Shown here piece by piece: positions 42,209-53,959 of a DNA stretch of 64,000 bases. Below the pieces are notes generated by a model, which saw nothing but the letters and a program-made list of their open reading frames with translations, was not told where the DNA came from and did no database searches. This DNA comes from Panorpa germanica. Lineage: Eukaryota; Arthropoda; Insecta; Mecoptera; Panorpidae. A program made the translations under genes and the position numbers. Every line of letters begins with the position of its first letter. The first letter of the stretch is position 1. The stretch is taken from contig OY783216.1 of assembly GCA_963678705.1 (NCBI GenBank), positions 16,322,596 to 16,386,595 on the forward strand. Direction: 5' to 3'.

Positions 42209-44982
42209 GCACAACATTTAAATTATTTAACTCACCACCTTTAAAAATAACATTTTATTATTACCGAAAATATTACTTGAGATTTAATCAAATATTGAAA
42301 TACTTTACGTACATGCTTTTTTATTAATTTTAAATCATAAGTTAAACAACAAAATTTGTTTGCAAGAGTAAAAATTAAGCTTGCAGTTGTTTGAAATTGT
42401 TCTTAAAACTAATCGTCAAGTTAACTTCTTAAACAAACAATAACAAGAAGTAACGAGTCAAGATTTGTTATATTTTCTTTTCTTCTACTATTATAATGTT
42501 CCAGTTGTTTGTTTATATTCTTATATGTTTACGCGATTTATATGTGGCTCGAAATCGGCTCTATGCTTATTTTTAAAAATTTCCTGTTTCGTTAAGAAAA
42601 TAATTCTAAAACTTTTTGCATCTTGGTATTTTTCCCTAAATGTTCTGGAAACTCGTAATTTTGAAAAAACTGTGAAAAAAGATAGGCACTTTTTGTTGCA
42701 TGACTTTTAATTAGAAAAAGATAGTAAATTGAAATTTTTCATGTTAATTATGGTAATACTAATAATCATAACTATATTCAAACCAAATGTTTTATTTGCT
42801 ATACGTATTGATAAATATAATGGTGGCTTATGACATAAAAGTAGAGTTTGTATTGTAGCACAATTTGTTTAAATTTTGAAAAGTTAATTAGAAAAAATCA
42901 GAAGCAACTGATATGCTGAGTGATCCAGAATATATGTAGATTAAGAAACTTTGTTTGTTGCAACTTTGTTTATTTTAACAATAATCTAAAACTTCCAATA
43001 CACATTAGAACACGGAACCTGATTATAGTTTGTTCAACTAAACTTTTATATTACTTCAGTTATACAGTTACACATTACATGAATGTACAAAAACTGTAAG
43101 ATATACACAAGAATGCTGAATTAGTTGAATACAGAAATACGTGAAAACGTATATAAATGAAATTGTAAAATAAATGCTAACTTACGTAGAACTGCTAATA
43201 ATCATAAAACCAAACAGAAATATAATAAATATAAGTTATTGCTATTATACTTTTATTTATAGGGTTAGCAAGAACTTAATTTCTAAAACAGTTTTTTTAA
43301 TTTTAGTATTTAAAAAATGTATGCTTATTTACTTATTTTTATTTATTTTAAGAACAAAGTGCGCGTAGGCTAAATTACGAATCAATATTTGTGACATGCA
43401 TCTCAAACGCAATGAAACGGGTTCCTTTTCCTAAAGCGAATTAGTACTACTAATGAAAAATGGATCTTGATGATAATATAAATTAAAAACTATCTTGGTA
43501 TGAACCAGCATAAAGTAGATCAAATGCTAAATCGCAAAAAGAATAGATAGACAGTCAACTAGGTGGAGAATTGTTATAAAAAAATTCATATCTTTATTGT
43601 CAGTCAACAAGTAATATAACTGGCATTAGCCATTAAAGAATAGCGGTCACAATTGGCAAGTCTCAAAAGAATCGTATTCCATTAAGACAGGATAACGACC
43701 TACACATCTTTATGTTGTTTTGAGAAGTTGGTAGAACTCTTTGAATGGTTGAAAAATGAAACATGACCTGAAATTGCGCTTCGTGCGGTTTTGGATGCTA
43801 AGCGCTTTACATTCTATGAGCTCAAAATCATGAAGTTGAACAATAAAAGGTAAGATGTCATTGTACAAAATGTAAAATATATAATTAAATAATGTTAAAA
43901 ATAATGGTGTTATTTTACAATACAAACGTGAAATTACTTTTTTGTTAATCCCATATTTAGGCAAACGTATATAGTAATTTTGGTAGTAAGTATTATTGCA
44001 ATCCACTAAAAATACAACTTACAATCTATGTAAATGAATTACGACATATAACGATTACCATTATAAAGATGTACACCGTGCTATAGAAGCTAATTATAAG
44101 TATGTATACTTATAAAACCAATATTTTTACATTATTTTCATATTAATTTTGTAATAAATTGTATCCTGACAATTCTTTTGTAATAAATTCCCTATATACT
44201 ACAAGACCCCACATCCCAAAACGTAGATCGTTTTAGCACAGCTGACACTTTGAGAAAAAATAGTGTAACATCCAACTTCCTAGTAATATGTATGCTTACT
44301 TGTTAGATTGAAAACGCAGTTTTATTACATGTAGCAAGTGCAAAAGGTACATATAAACCTCACTCACAGGCGTAAAAGTATGATGCCTTTACAATAAAAT
44401 TAATGTACAATGTAAAAGGATGAAAGTACAACAGCCAAGGACCGCCAGACCTACGGCATACTATAAAGGCTAAATTTTTCAATGCAAGAATAATGCAATT
44501 AGCTACTATGAACCTTGATTTGAGTTAGCTTTGCTAGGTAACAAGCAGTAAAGATGTATAAAATTGACACAAAAAACGTCCTACCATTGTGACGCACTGC
44601 CACATTAATGGGCTTGCGTCCTATGTCTTAATTTCTATAAAAGTTTACTATGTATTGATAAAGTGGATTACTAGAACCTCAAATGCTCAATTATTTTTTA
44701 ATAACTCCTTATATGTTAAGAGATATTAACAATTAAAAAAGTCATTTTGTTTATTTAATTATTAAAGGGAATCAACGTTGTACACATTCCAAGTGCATGT
44801 GACATCACAATCCTTGAGTAAGGTTACTAACCTTACAGCTCATAAATCTCTGCTATATGTATCTATATATCAAAATATCAAATATTATTTACAGATATTT
44901 CAAGGAACAATCATATTTCAATATTATATCTGCCTTAGCACGGTTAAATAAAATAAAAACTTATTATTCTTTGATTTGACTT
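42209..44982. other. AT-rich intergenic DNA with one repeat fragment
   Basis: No gene supported. The only assignable part is an inverted A/B-type repeat tail at about 42,470-42,715. The other 60-98-aa frames (43,174-43,368, 43,710-44,006) have no recognisable content. Confidence 0.4.
42470..42715 (-). repeat. Dispersed, inverted A/B-type repeat tail
   Basis: Read on the minus strand this matches the last ~250 bp of an A or B unit in order: TTCAAAATTACGAGTTTCCAG, ATTTAGGGAAAAAT, a run like AGTTTTAGAATTATTTTC, then an ATATAAACAAAC tail and GGAACATTATAATAGTA. About 80% similar by eye, so an older dispersed copy. Confidence 0.6.
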
Positions 44983-45273
44983 GATTATTTGACTACCAAC
45001 AGCTGCAGAACATTACCACAGCACTGACCTACTCAACAAATAACTGACGTTAAAATGCATTTCACGTCATACAAATATGGCCGACCATTTCTAGCCATAA
45101 AACTACAATTCAAACTTTTAATTGCTATATCTCCATCAATATTTAGATATTTAATAAAATACACCCGCCAATACACATTTATTAATATCAATTTCAATCA
45201 ACAATTAAAAAATCGACCACTAAAAAATGAGGACACAAGCCCATTTGACAGGTTGTTGGTAGTCAAACGATTA
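44983..45273. mobile_element. Candidate MITE (~280 bp)
   Basis: TTTGACTACCAACA (44,988-45,001) is exactly inverted at 45,254-45,267 (TGTTGGTAGTCAAA). GATTA lies directly before the left arm (44,983-44,987) and one base after the right arm (45,269-45,273), a possible target duplication. The interior is AT-rich with no transposase; the 82-aa frame at 45,055-45,303 runs out through the right arm and is probably meaningless. Confidence 0.45.
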
Positions 45274-47201
45274 CAGTGTACGCAGGTAATACAGTCGGAC
45301 TAAAAGCCGGTCGGTGCTGTGGAAAAAGACACTCGAGAATTGATAGCGATGGCGTGAGATATAGTACGGGTAGTACGGGTGATATTTATAAGAATTAATA
45401 AATAATTAATAGAAATAGTTTTAAAGTGATTCTAAAGGTAGGGAGTAACGAGTTTGTAAAATAAATTATTATCAATTAGATTTGTTGTTTGTGTTTCTCC
45501 TTGAATGTTCACTATATGTATGCAGAACACGGAATAAAAAAAATTGAATCATTTACTATTTTTGAGTAATACGCGAAAAATGCTTTTTTTGAAGTGGTTT
45601 TCTAACTTTTTCTACAATATCACTTGAGGTTTTATAACACCAATTAGAATTTTTTTTAAATCAGGCAATCCATTTCAGGCATTCTTTTAATGGCGTAAAA
45701 GATAGACTTACGTGCTAGTTGCAAAAGGAAACACAAATATTTTTGTTATAACCCCGTGAATGAACTATAACACAACTGTACGTTTAAATAAATATATGTA
45801 TTAAAAATATTCTTGGCCGTGTTACTAAATTCGCCAAAACTTTAAATCAGATTAAAAAATGTTACATAAAAAAAATAAGACAAAAATAATTAAAATATAA
45901 AAATAAATAAATAAAACACCACATCTTGGATTATCGGATTGTCATCTATAGATTTAACTAAATAAAGTTTAAAGTTATATTTCAGAAATGACTAAAAGAA
46001 ATATCATTATATTTATTCATAAATCAGGAAGAACAGCAAAATAGTATTAAAATGTATATAGGGGAACTAAAATAAACTACGGGACAAAATAGTTTGGGCT
46101 TATATAATTAAACCAAAGGTTATGAAACTCTAGTTAGGCCAAATCAACTGCACTATTACCTCATAATTAAATGTTATCAAGAAAGTCTACAAGATATTAC
46201 ATATTGCAAGCAACATTTTAATTATTACCGTCTTACTAATTTTAATAGAAATAAATAAAACATATCTCAAAGAAAAAATGGCTGTTTTCTAACTACGTTT
46301 AAAAAAAAAAAAAATTAAAAAATTGCTTTGCAAATATTAATCATTTTTTAATTTTTAGAATATTACAACTAAGCTGTTGCAAATCTGGAAATTTACACTT
46401 CGTTATAGATAATTTTATGCAATTTCAATACACTGACTAGTCTGTAAAAAATAGTAAACACTTGATTCTCTTGTGGTATGGTATCAGGATCACAGGCATA
46501 CGTCTTGCGGCTTGGACCTCTTTAATCTGCTATTGACTATCTGCAGAATTCCTTGATTCTGGTGAATCTGTAGGCCTAAATGATGATTACTAGCACTTCT
46601 CATTACTTCAGCGTATATCGTGTGTTTAATTTATATTATAATGTACAAAGGCACATAATCATTTAAGTGTATTAACTTTTAACAGTTAAAACCACTTAAG
46701 GAGGTACAGGACATACCGTCAATGCAGAAAGTTTATCTCTCGATAAAACGAAATACAAAATATATAATTAAAATGACTTTTTCATTTCACAATAAAATAG
46801 ATTTTCGCCTGTTTAAATGATTTTCTTATGCATATAATAACTTAATAATTAAAGAATTACTTTGTCAAGTTTATATGAATTTAATTAAAATTATAAAAAA
46901 ACTTAATAAAATATTATATTTTAAAAAAGTAATGGTAAACTTAACAACGCTGCCGGAAGAAATGTATGAAGGTATAAAACTTAGGCCGCTCGCACACGGG
47001 TGGGTAAGTATCGATATGTGTGCAATATGTCAATCGGTTAATGCTCAATACATTTTGCATCAAGTTTGAATACGGATCGGTGCAATCGTTGCCGTCTCAT
47101 AGTCCAAATTTTCTGTTTTTTACTGCTTTTATTTAATTATTTCTGGAAACAGGTACTCTTTTGATAACTTCATTTTTGCAATGGTTTAAAAAACATTTTT
47201 T
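45274..47201. other. AT-rich intergenic DNA
   Basis: No gene supported. About 45,300-45,480 is less AT-rich (AAGCCGGTCGGTGCTGTGG, repeated TAGTACGGG) without a call. The 64-aa plus frame at 46,875-47,069 is unrecognised. Confidence 0.4.
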
Positions 47202-47215
47202 ATATACACGAGGTT
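47202..47215 (+). repeat. Target-site duplication of LINE copy C, left
   Basis: ATATACACGAGGTT recurs exactly at 49,118-49,131. Confidence 0.85.
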
Positions 47216-49117
47216 ACCTGCCAGACAGCTGGAGAGAAGGGGTAATAACGCCGATATATAAAAAGGGAAATAGACATGAAGCCAAAAATTACAGGGGTAT
47301 CACACTACTGAACACAGGGTACAGGATTTATGCAGGGATTGTGAGAGAAAGACTGGAAGAAGAGGTAAAAGTAAAAGAAATACTTCCCGAGACACAAGCA
47401 GGCTTTAGAAAGGGACGAGGGACTTTAGACAATATATACGCACTGAACCATTTAGTTGAAAAAGAGCTTAGTGAAAAAGGAGGACAGATATATGCAATGT
47501 TCATCGACCTTAAAGCGGCGTTTGACATGGTCGACAGACAGAAATTGTGGAAGTACATAAGAAAGAAAAAAATAGATGAGGACATAATGGAATGTATTGA
47601 AGAAATTTACGAAGAAACAAGAATGAGAATAAGAGTTGGGGGTAAAGAATCAGAAGAATTCTGGATAGACAAGGGGTTGAGGCAAGGTTGTCCTCTGAGC
47701 CCCATTTTATTTGCGATATATACAGCAGACTTGGAGGGGGTAATGGAAAGAGGACAAGATGGGGGGGTGCTAATAGGAAGGCACTACAAGATATGGACTT
47801 TAGCATACGCTGACGATATAGTCCTGTTGGCAAAAAGGGAAGGAGAGCTGCAGGAGATGGCACACCGGCTAGGGAGGTATATAGACAGAAAAGGACTAGA
47901 GTTAAACGTGGAAAAGACAAAAATTATGGTATTTAAAAAAGGGGGTGGAAAAAGGAGACATAAAAGGTGGAAATACAAGACAGAGGACATTGAGGAAGTT
48001 GAAGAATTTTAATATCTGGGCTACACTTTTAAAAAGAATAATGGAGAAGAGGCGCATATAAGGGAGGTGGCAAAGAAGGCAGAGCAAGCAATGCGACGGG
48101 TATGGGGACTAGGGGAAAAAGTATTTGAGGGGGACATACAAAAGAGAATATGGATATATGAGAGACTGATAGCCAGTATGATGTCGTATGGAGCAGAGGT
48201 TTGGGGGTGGAATGAACAAGAAAAGTTGGAAAGAATACAGGTGAGATACATGAAATGGGTACTAGTGCTGGACAGGTGCACGCCAGGATACATGGTGATG
48301 GAGGAGCTAAAAAGGGATAAGATACGAATTAAAACAGGGGAAAGAGCGGTAAAATACGAGGAGAAATTGAACAGAGCGGAAAGCAAAATCTTAAAGAAAA
48401 TAAGAGAGGATTACATAAAGAATGGGGGGGGAGGAGGTCCAAAAAAGAGAAAAGAATACTTTGTAAGGAATGGAATGGCGATCGAGGAGGCAGAGAGGAG
48501 AAGAGAAGGTGGCGCAAGTGTGGCAGAGGAGCTAAGGAGAAGGGATAAGGAGACACAGCAGCAGGAGAGAATGGGAAAAATAGAAAAAAGTAACTACAAT
48601 AAAAGATATAAGAGGTTATGGGAAAATAATGTGCCTCAGTACCTTATAGAAAAAGACATAAAACACATAAGAAGAACAGCAAGGTTTAGATTGGGAAATG
48701 AGGAAAAAGGAAACAGATACTGGGAAAAAAGTGAGGAAAGAAAGTGTAGAATGTGTGGAGCGGAGGACGAAACACTGGAGCACATTAAGTTTGAGTGTAA
48801 GGAAAAAGTAGCAAGCGAAAAGAATATTGGCCAGCTATTAAAGGGAGGCAGTGAAGGAAAGAGGTGGATAGGGAAATAGTAAGAAGGAAAGGAAAAACAG
48901 GAGAATAAACTGGTGGTAATAAGCTGGTGGAGAATAATAGAGAGGGTCAAAAGAAGAAGAAGCAGAAAGCACTTTTGGAAGTAGTAAAAGTCGAGAAGAT
49001 TTTAAGTTTATTTTAAGTTTAGTTTTAAGTTTGGAATGTATATAGGAATGAAATGTATTAGAAATATAATACTGTAGATTGTAAAGCCGAAAGGCATACA
49101 CAATTAATATATAAATA
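47216..49117 (+). mobile_element. 5'-truncated LINE, copy C
   Basis: About 1.9 kb on the plus strand, flanked by 14-bp target duplications; the longest and best preserved copy of the family of A and B. The 5' cut is just upstream of the RT, at LPDSWREGV. The 3' part has GATTGTAAAGCCGAAAGGC and an AATTAATATATAAATA tail. The coding sequence needs only one nonsense change to explain its two open frames. Confidence 0.9.
47217..48879 (+). pseudogene. LINE reverse transcriptase with one in-frame stop
   Basis: Both open pieces (to 48,012 and 48,067-48,879) lie in the same frame, separated only by a TAA at 48,010-48,012 in the context EEF-stop-YLGYTF. RT blocks in order: VITPIYKKG, NYRGITLLN, GFRKGRGTLDNIYALN, FIDLKAAFDMV, GLRQGCPLSPILF, the catalytic AYADDIVLLA and LELNVEKTK. 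After the RT come SYGAEVWGW, LDRCTPGYMVMEEL and the zinc-type motif CRMCGAEDETLEHIKFEC near the end. The upstream codons from 47,161 belong to flanking DNA. The last residues differ from copy B (GKRWIGK stop versus a longer end), pointing to a small frameshift at the C-terminus. Confidence 0.88.
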
Positions 49118-49131
49118 ATATACACGAGGTT
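49118..49131 (+). repeat. Target-site duplication of LINE copy C, right
   Basis: Exact copy of 47,202-47,215. Confidence 0.85.
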
Positions 49132-49816
49132 TTTAAAAACAATGGTGACAATTCAGAGTTAAACGTTATTTTATTTGGTGAAATTGAGCTAAAAGTAATG
49201 ATATACTCATATATGGAAATTGACTATTTTTAATCAAGTTTAGAAAGAAATATATATTTAAATATATGTATTCCTACATTTATAATCTGACTCATATGAC
49301 AAACCCCAAAAAAAAACCAATTACCATATGAACCTAAAATGGGCCACTTGGGTTGACATTTAACTTTAAAAATTGATGTTTTTCTAAAAATAACATAAAA
49401 ATACCAGAAAAATATAACTTTTAACTTTATAACTTCATAACGATTTCCTTCGTATTGTGTTACTGTTAATCATAATAATTCCTTACGACCTATAACAAGA
49501 AAATGACACCAAAATTGATATAAGTGTACAAAATTGACAAACATTTTGCAACGCAATTTTACAAGAACAACATTCAAAAGCCAATATTGCGTGACTACTT
49601 TCTTTTAAATTTTGTTCAGTTGAAATTATTGATCCTATAATAGAATAAGGAGTTAAAATCATAGGCGTTTCAATTATTATTAAAAAAAAACATAAAATAT
49701 CAGTAGACAGGTCAGTAGATCTGATGTAGTTATTACAAAGAGAACACGAAATTGTTTACATAATTTTTGTATCAAAGGAACATTTTCTTAAGATGAAAGT
49801 ATTTACACAATATGTA
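49132..49816. other. AT-rich intergenic DNA
   Basis: Nothing seen that I can name. Confidence 0.5.
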
Positions 49817-51122
49817 CTCTGTCTGTTCAAAAAATAAGGTGAATTTTCATTTTTCTCAAAAAATATTTATTTATTCATCAATTTCTATTTTGTCCCGTTC
49901 AAAGTAGTCCCCCTCAGATATAATACACTTGTGCTAGCGTTTTTACAATCCTCAAAGCAGTTTTGATATGCACTTTTTGGTATGCTCTTGAGCTCTCTCA
50001 GCGCTTCGGTTTGTATCTCCTTAATCGTCTCAAAATGCCGTCCTTTCATGGGTCTCTTCAATCTTGGGAACAGGAAAAAGTTGCAGGGGGGCAAATCTGG
50101 TGAATACGGTAACTGAGGCATGATTACGGTGTTGTTTTTGGCCAAAAAATTACGAAGAAGCAATGACGAGTGAGCAGGTGCATTATCGTGATGCAAAAGC
50201 CATGACTTGTTTTTCCACAACTCCGGACGTTTTCTTCGTATTGCTTCTTGCAAGCGGCGCATGACTTCAAGATAATACTCCTTATTGACCGTACGACGAT
50301 GTGGTAAGAACTACTGATGCACTACGCCACAGTAATCGAAAAAAACAGTCAGCAAAACTTTCACATTTGATTGAACTTGGCGTGCTTTTTTTGGACTTGG
50401 CTCTCCTGGGCTCCTTCATTGGGACGATTGGACTTTTGTTTTGATGTCATAACCATATACTCATGATTCGTCACCAGTTATGACCTTTTTAAGCAAATCT
50501 GGATCGCCGATGACGTCATTCAACAATTCCTGAACGATGCTCATGCGACGATTTTTTTGGTCTAAATTGTTGCCACACGCTTCATCCCAAAAATTTCCGA
50601 AAAAATTGCATGGCATGAGCCAACCAATATGCTGACATCCTCAGCAACTTCTCTAATAGTAATTCGACGATTCTCCATAACAATTTTCTTCACTTCCTCA
50701 ACATTTTCATCGGTTGTTGATGTGCTGGGGCTTCCAGGGCGAGCGTCGACATTCACATCTTCTCGACCTTTTGTAAAAAGCTTGTACCGCTTGTAAACAT
50801 TTTTTTGGCTTAAAGTAGACTCATTGTATGCAACATTCAACATTTATCAACATTTTAAGTGTTTTGGAGCTTGATTCCATTTTTCACACAAAATTTAATT
50901 CAAACCCTTTGATCTATGTTTTTCGACAGCAGCAAATCGCCGAACACGCAAAACACTTGTAACTTTTATGTCTCTCACAAACAAACTAAATGTGCTATAT
51001 AGCTAAAACTGTGAACATATGTTCGAGACGAGTGTAGCAACATAACAAAATAAAAAAATCGATAATCGAATGTACGTAGCCCGCGAAATTTTTGCCTCAC
51101 CTTATTTTTTAAACAGACCTCG
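49817..51122 (-). mobile_element. mariner transposon (defective, ~1.3 kb)
   Basis: Terminal inverted repeats: CTCTGTCTGTTCAAAAAATA at the left end and CGAGGTCTGTTTAAAAAATA at the right end (reverse complement), both continuing AAGGTGA. A TA dinucleotide flanks each end (49,815-49,816 and 51,123-51,124), the mariner target duplication. Length 1,306 bp is normal for the family. The only gene, on the minus strand, is broken. Confidence 0.93.
49885..50843 (-). pseudogene. mariner transposase, inactivated
   Basis: The N-terminal part (50,562-50,843) is the helix-turn-helix region (YKRYKLFTKGREDV, RPGSPSTSTTDENVEEVKK, ITIREVAEDV). The middle holds the first catalytic Asp in TGDES, followed by TGA where the family has Trp (50,461-50,463). 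The C-terminal part (49,885-50,262) has HHDNAPAH with the second Asp. YSPDLPPCNFFLF carries Asn in place of the third Asp, giving DD34N instead of DD34D. Frame changes lie between the pieces. Total span (about 320 codons) fits a full-length ~345-aa transposase. It could still be mobilised in trans through its ends. Confidence 0.9.
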
Positions 51123-51124
51123 TA

Positions 51125-51879
51125 CATGTAAATTCTATTTGCCTTATAAATATTCAATTTTCATTTACTGTTACAAAGAAAAAGTACAATGATTACGGGT
51201 AATCCAATAGTTGACTAATTTTACTATTTATCATAATTGTTGCTTACTAACTGTATTAAAATACCATTGAGTTATTAATTAATTACATTAAATAAATCAT
51301 TACATCATTATCATTAAAAGAGATTAAATATAGATTTACTATTTACTATGTGGTTGCTGATATAACTTAACAATTTAGAGGCATAGTTCAAACTCTAAAT
51401 CTAAAACAATAATAAGTCTTTCGAGAAAAATTAATTACCTTTTTCAAAATTAATTATGTTTACTAAGAATTGAAGTAAATAATATATCTTATTAAAATTA
51501 ATATTAAGATATTAAAATGAAATAATTTAAACATATTTTAATTATACATCTGTTTATCGTAAATCTATTATAATTTTATTTTTCCTGTATTGTAATTATT
51601 AATAGCAAAGGTGCAGCTTAATATTAGTCTTGTAGGTCGTCGTCATCCTTTTCTGGGGCGCTATTCCTGAGTTCAGTCGAATCGTAAATTCTTCTTCTTT
51701 CCGTAAAAATCACTTGATTTACTCAAAAGTGCTATTCCTGAAAATTTAACGAAAATTTACGAGTAGAGAAATCGAGCAAAAAAGTGAACATTTGCACGTC
51801 GACTATTTAGCTTGCGAATGCACGATCGAATATAAATTTTAGTGATTTTTATTAGTTATCACTGTTTCAGGCAAGAGTA
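51125..51879. other. AT-rich intergenic DNA
   Basis: No gene. From about 51,640 it is less AT-rich (GTCGTCGTCATCCTTTTCTG) but not assignable. Confidence 0.4.
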
Positions 51880-52760
51880 TTTAGTAAAAATTGTGTTGCT
51901 TGTTCTATTTTTCTGATGCCATTTTTTTTTATTTTTTTAATCTATTGCGCTTTGTCTCCTCTTTTTCACTGGCTAACCTAATTCTTTTGCGAAATAATAA
52001 TTTTTTTTTTCTTCTATCTTTTTCTTTTGTATTTTCTTGTAGCAATCGTTTTTTGTTTATTAAATGTGCTCTAGCGTTTCTCTATTCAAACTATGTGTTG
52101 CCTTTCTCTTTTTCCTATCCAACTCTTGCGATTCTTCTTATGTTCCTTGTGTCTTTTTCTTGTATGTATTCCGGTATCTTTTTCTAAAATCCTCTTTTAT
52201 TTTTCATTGTATTTGCTATTGTCTGTATTTACCTTTTTCTGTTTTTCTCTCTGCCTCCTCTGTCGCCATTCTGTTCCTTTAAAAGCACTACTTTCTCCTT
52301 TTCGTTCCTCTTCCTCCACCTTTCTTTCTATTCTCCTTCCTCATTTTCCTTAGGATCTCGCCTTTAGCATTTTTTATTTTCTTCGAATTTAATTGCTGCT
52401 TCTATTGTTATTTTGTCCCTTTTCGCTTCCTCCATTACAATATATCCCGGTGTACCTGTCCAGCCCTAGTGCCCATTTAATCTCTTTATCTCCCTTGGAT
52501 TTCTTTTACATTTTGCTTGTTCTTTTCCACTTCATATCTCTGCTCCGTACATCATCGTACTCGTTAGAGTCTACCAAATATCCATAGCCGCTCTTAAATA
52601 TCAGCAACAAACACATTTCCTCTACTCTCCACACCCTTCTTATCGCTAAATGCCTTATCTGCGCCTTCTCTTTGTTGTTTTTTTTTTAATTAATAAAAGA
52701 ACTTTTCGGGCTTCCTAGGTACGTAGCCTTTTATCGCCCCTAATATATTCTGCTTCTTCT
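51880..52760 (-). pseudogene. Decayed LINE fragment, copy E
   Basis: Minus-strand relic of the LINE family A-D. Recognisable pieces: the Cys/His end region near 52,060-52,110 (a decayed LEHI), the EKDxGIH-RKRHKEH stretch near 52,140-52,180, and LDRYTG-IVMEE near 52,430-52,480. Every frame is broken. Plus-strand frames of 60-98 codons here are Phe/Ser/Leu-rich antisense shadows. Confidence 0.55.
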
Positions 52761-53135
52761 TATACTTTGTATGCCGACAACAAGATTGATCAATTCATGG
52801 CTACTGCTGTTATAAATTTCGGTTTCTCAATCTAAAAGGCGGTGTTAACAGGAAGCGTCTGCGAAGTCTGTAGCACCGCCCGTTGGAGTCTTGTGGATAG
52901 TTGTTTCCATCCATTTTCACTTCATTCCTAGTACTTGCTTTGGCCCTTTACTGTAGTTTTGTAGATAAGTGTTTTACTTTCCTACCATTGTCATTCGTTG
53001 TACTTAAAATTTCACTTTGAACCATTTCCTGTTTGTCAGACTGTGATTAGGGTCTTGTTTGCCTAAAAACCAAGTTTGTATTTTTGGCATTGAAGTCACC
53101 ACCACTTCGTCTTCGAAACTACTCAAAGCCCTTAA
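52761..53135. other. Unassigned DNA, possibly SINE-related body
   Basis: No gene. Slightly less AT-rich than average. On the minus strand it follows the SINE-like head at 53,136-53,156 and could be its body. Confidence 0.3.
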
Positions 53136-53156
53136 GCTACCAGTGTCGTTGGTAAT
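53136..53156 (-). repeat. Second SINE-like head
   Basis: On the minus strand ATTACCAACGACACTGGTAG, then CTTAAGGG: the same leader as at 26,681-26,702 with about four changes. The B-box-like part further on (TGACTTCAATGCC, near 53,082-53,100) is poor. Confidence 0.4.
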
Positions 53157-53307
53157 TTTCTATATTTTTTTTTATATAGCACGAAAAACATAATTATGCT
53201 AAGAATCTTTCTGTATTCTGTCTATAGCATTTTTTGTGCATTTAAGACATATTATATAATAATATATATAATATATTATATTATTATATATATTATATAT
53301 AACTGTT

Positions 53308-53309
<2 letters not shown>

Positions 53310-53399
<90 letters not shown>
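53310..53399. repeat. Long (TA)n microsatellite
   Basis: About 90 bp of nearly pure TA. It lies directly next to the zinc-knuckle end of the jockey ORF1 relic. The 120-aa frame at 53,196-53,558 is translated microsatellite (Tyr-Ile repeats), not a gene. Confidence 0.95.
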
Positions 53400-53404
<5 letters not shown>

Positions 53405-53408
53405 GACT

Positions 53409-53959
53409 GTAACAGTATCTCCTGGTGTGTCCAAATTCTTTACACCTCTTGCATTGCGGTGTGAGCTATTGCTTTCTAAGAAACTGTCATTTCAGCAATC
53501 TCTTTTATATCGTAAATACGATAAATGTCTTCCTCTTTGTTATCATAAACATAGATAATAGTGTTTTGTCTCTACTGCTTTAGATATTTGTCATTGACAT
53601 TACCTTAATTTTTTTTGTTTTAGATTCTTCTGGTAGACTTGAGAAATAGAGCTTCTTTTCTATAATCCTTATTGGTCCACCCTACATATTCTCAAAAGTA
53701 TACCAACTTGCTCTTGTGTCATTTAATTTTCATGCAGCTGTCTCTTAGAACTGTAACGTTTGCTTCAATGGCTTGTTCTTTCTAGAATTTTTTTTAGATG
53801 TTCATAGTTGTCCACCTTATTTACAATTATTGGAGATGGAGGTTTATTTTGATTATTGTTGTCTCGTCTTGCGATGATGGATGCTTGTTCCCAATCTTTT
53901 CTTTTCCAACTTATTTTCGTAGTTGTAGTATTCTTCTTTACTCTCGGCATTCTTTGCAT
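53409..53959 (-). pseudogene. Jockey-type LINE ORF1 (Gag-like) remnant
   Basis: Minus strand. The N-terminal part reads PPSPIIVNKVDNYEHLKKIL (53,765-53,860); the family pattern is PPIIV-GV-NY-L---L. A broken middle follows (DSCMKIK near 53,735; IYVYDNKEEDIYRIYDIKEI near 53,490-53,560). The end is a CCHC zinc knuckle, [18 protein letters not shown], at 53,409-53,462. This order (PRE_C2HC-like core then CCHC) is that of nucleic-acid-binding ORF1 proteins of jockey-group LINEs. Several stops and frameshifts; the downstream ORF2 is not visible past the TA tract. Confidence 0.65.

Noticed and set aside
53196..53558. 120-aa frame
   Set aside because: Most of it is Tyr-Ile repeats translated from the (TA)n microsatellite.
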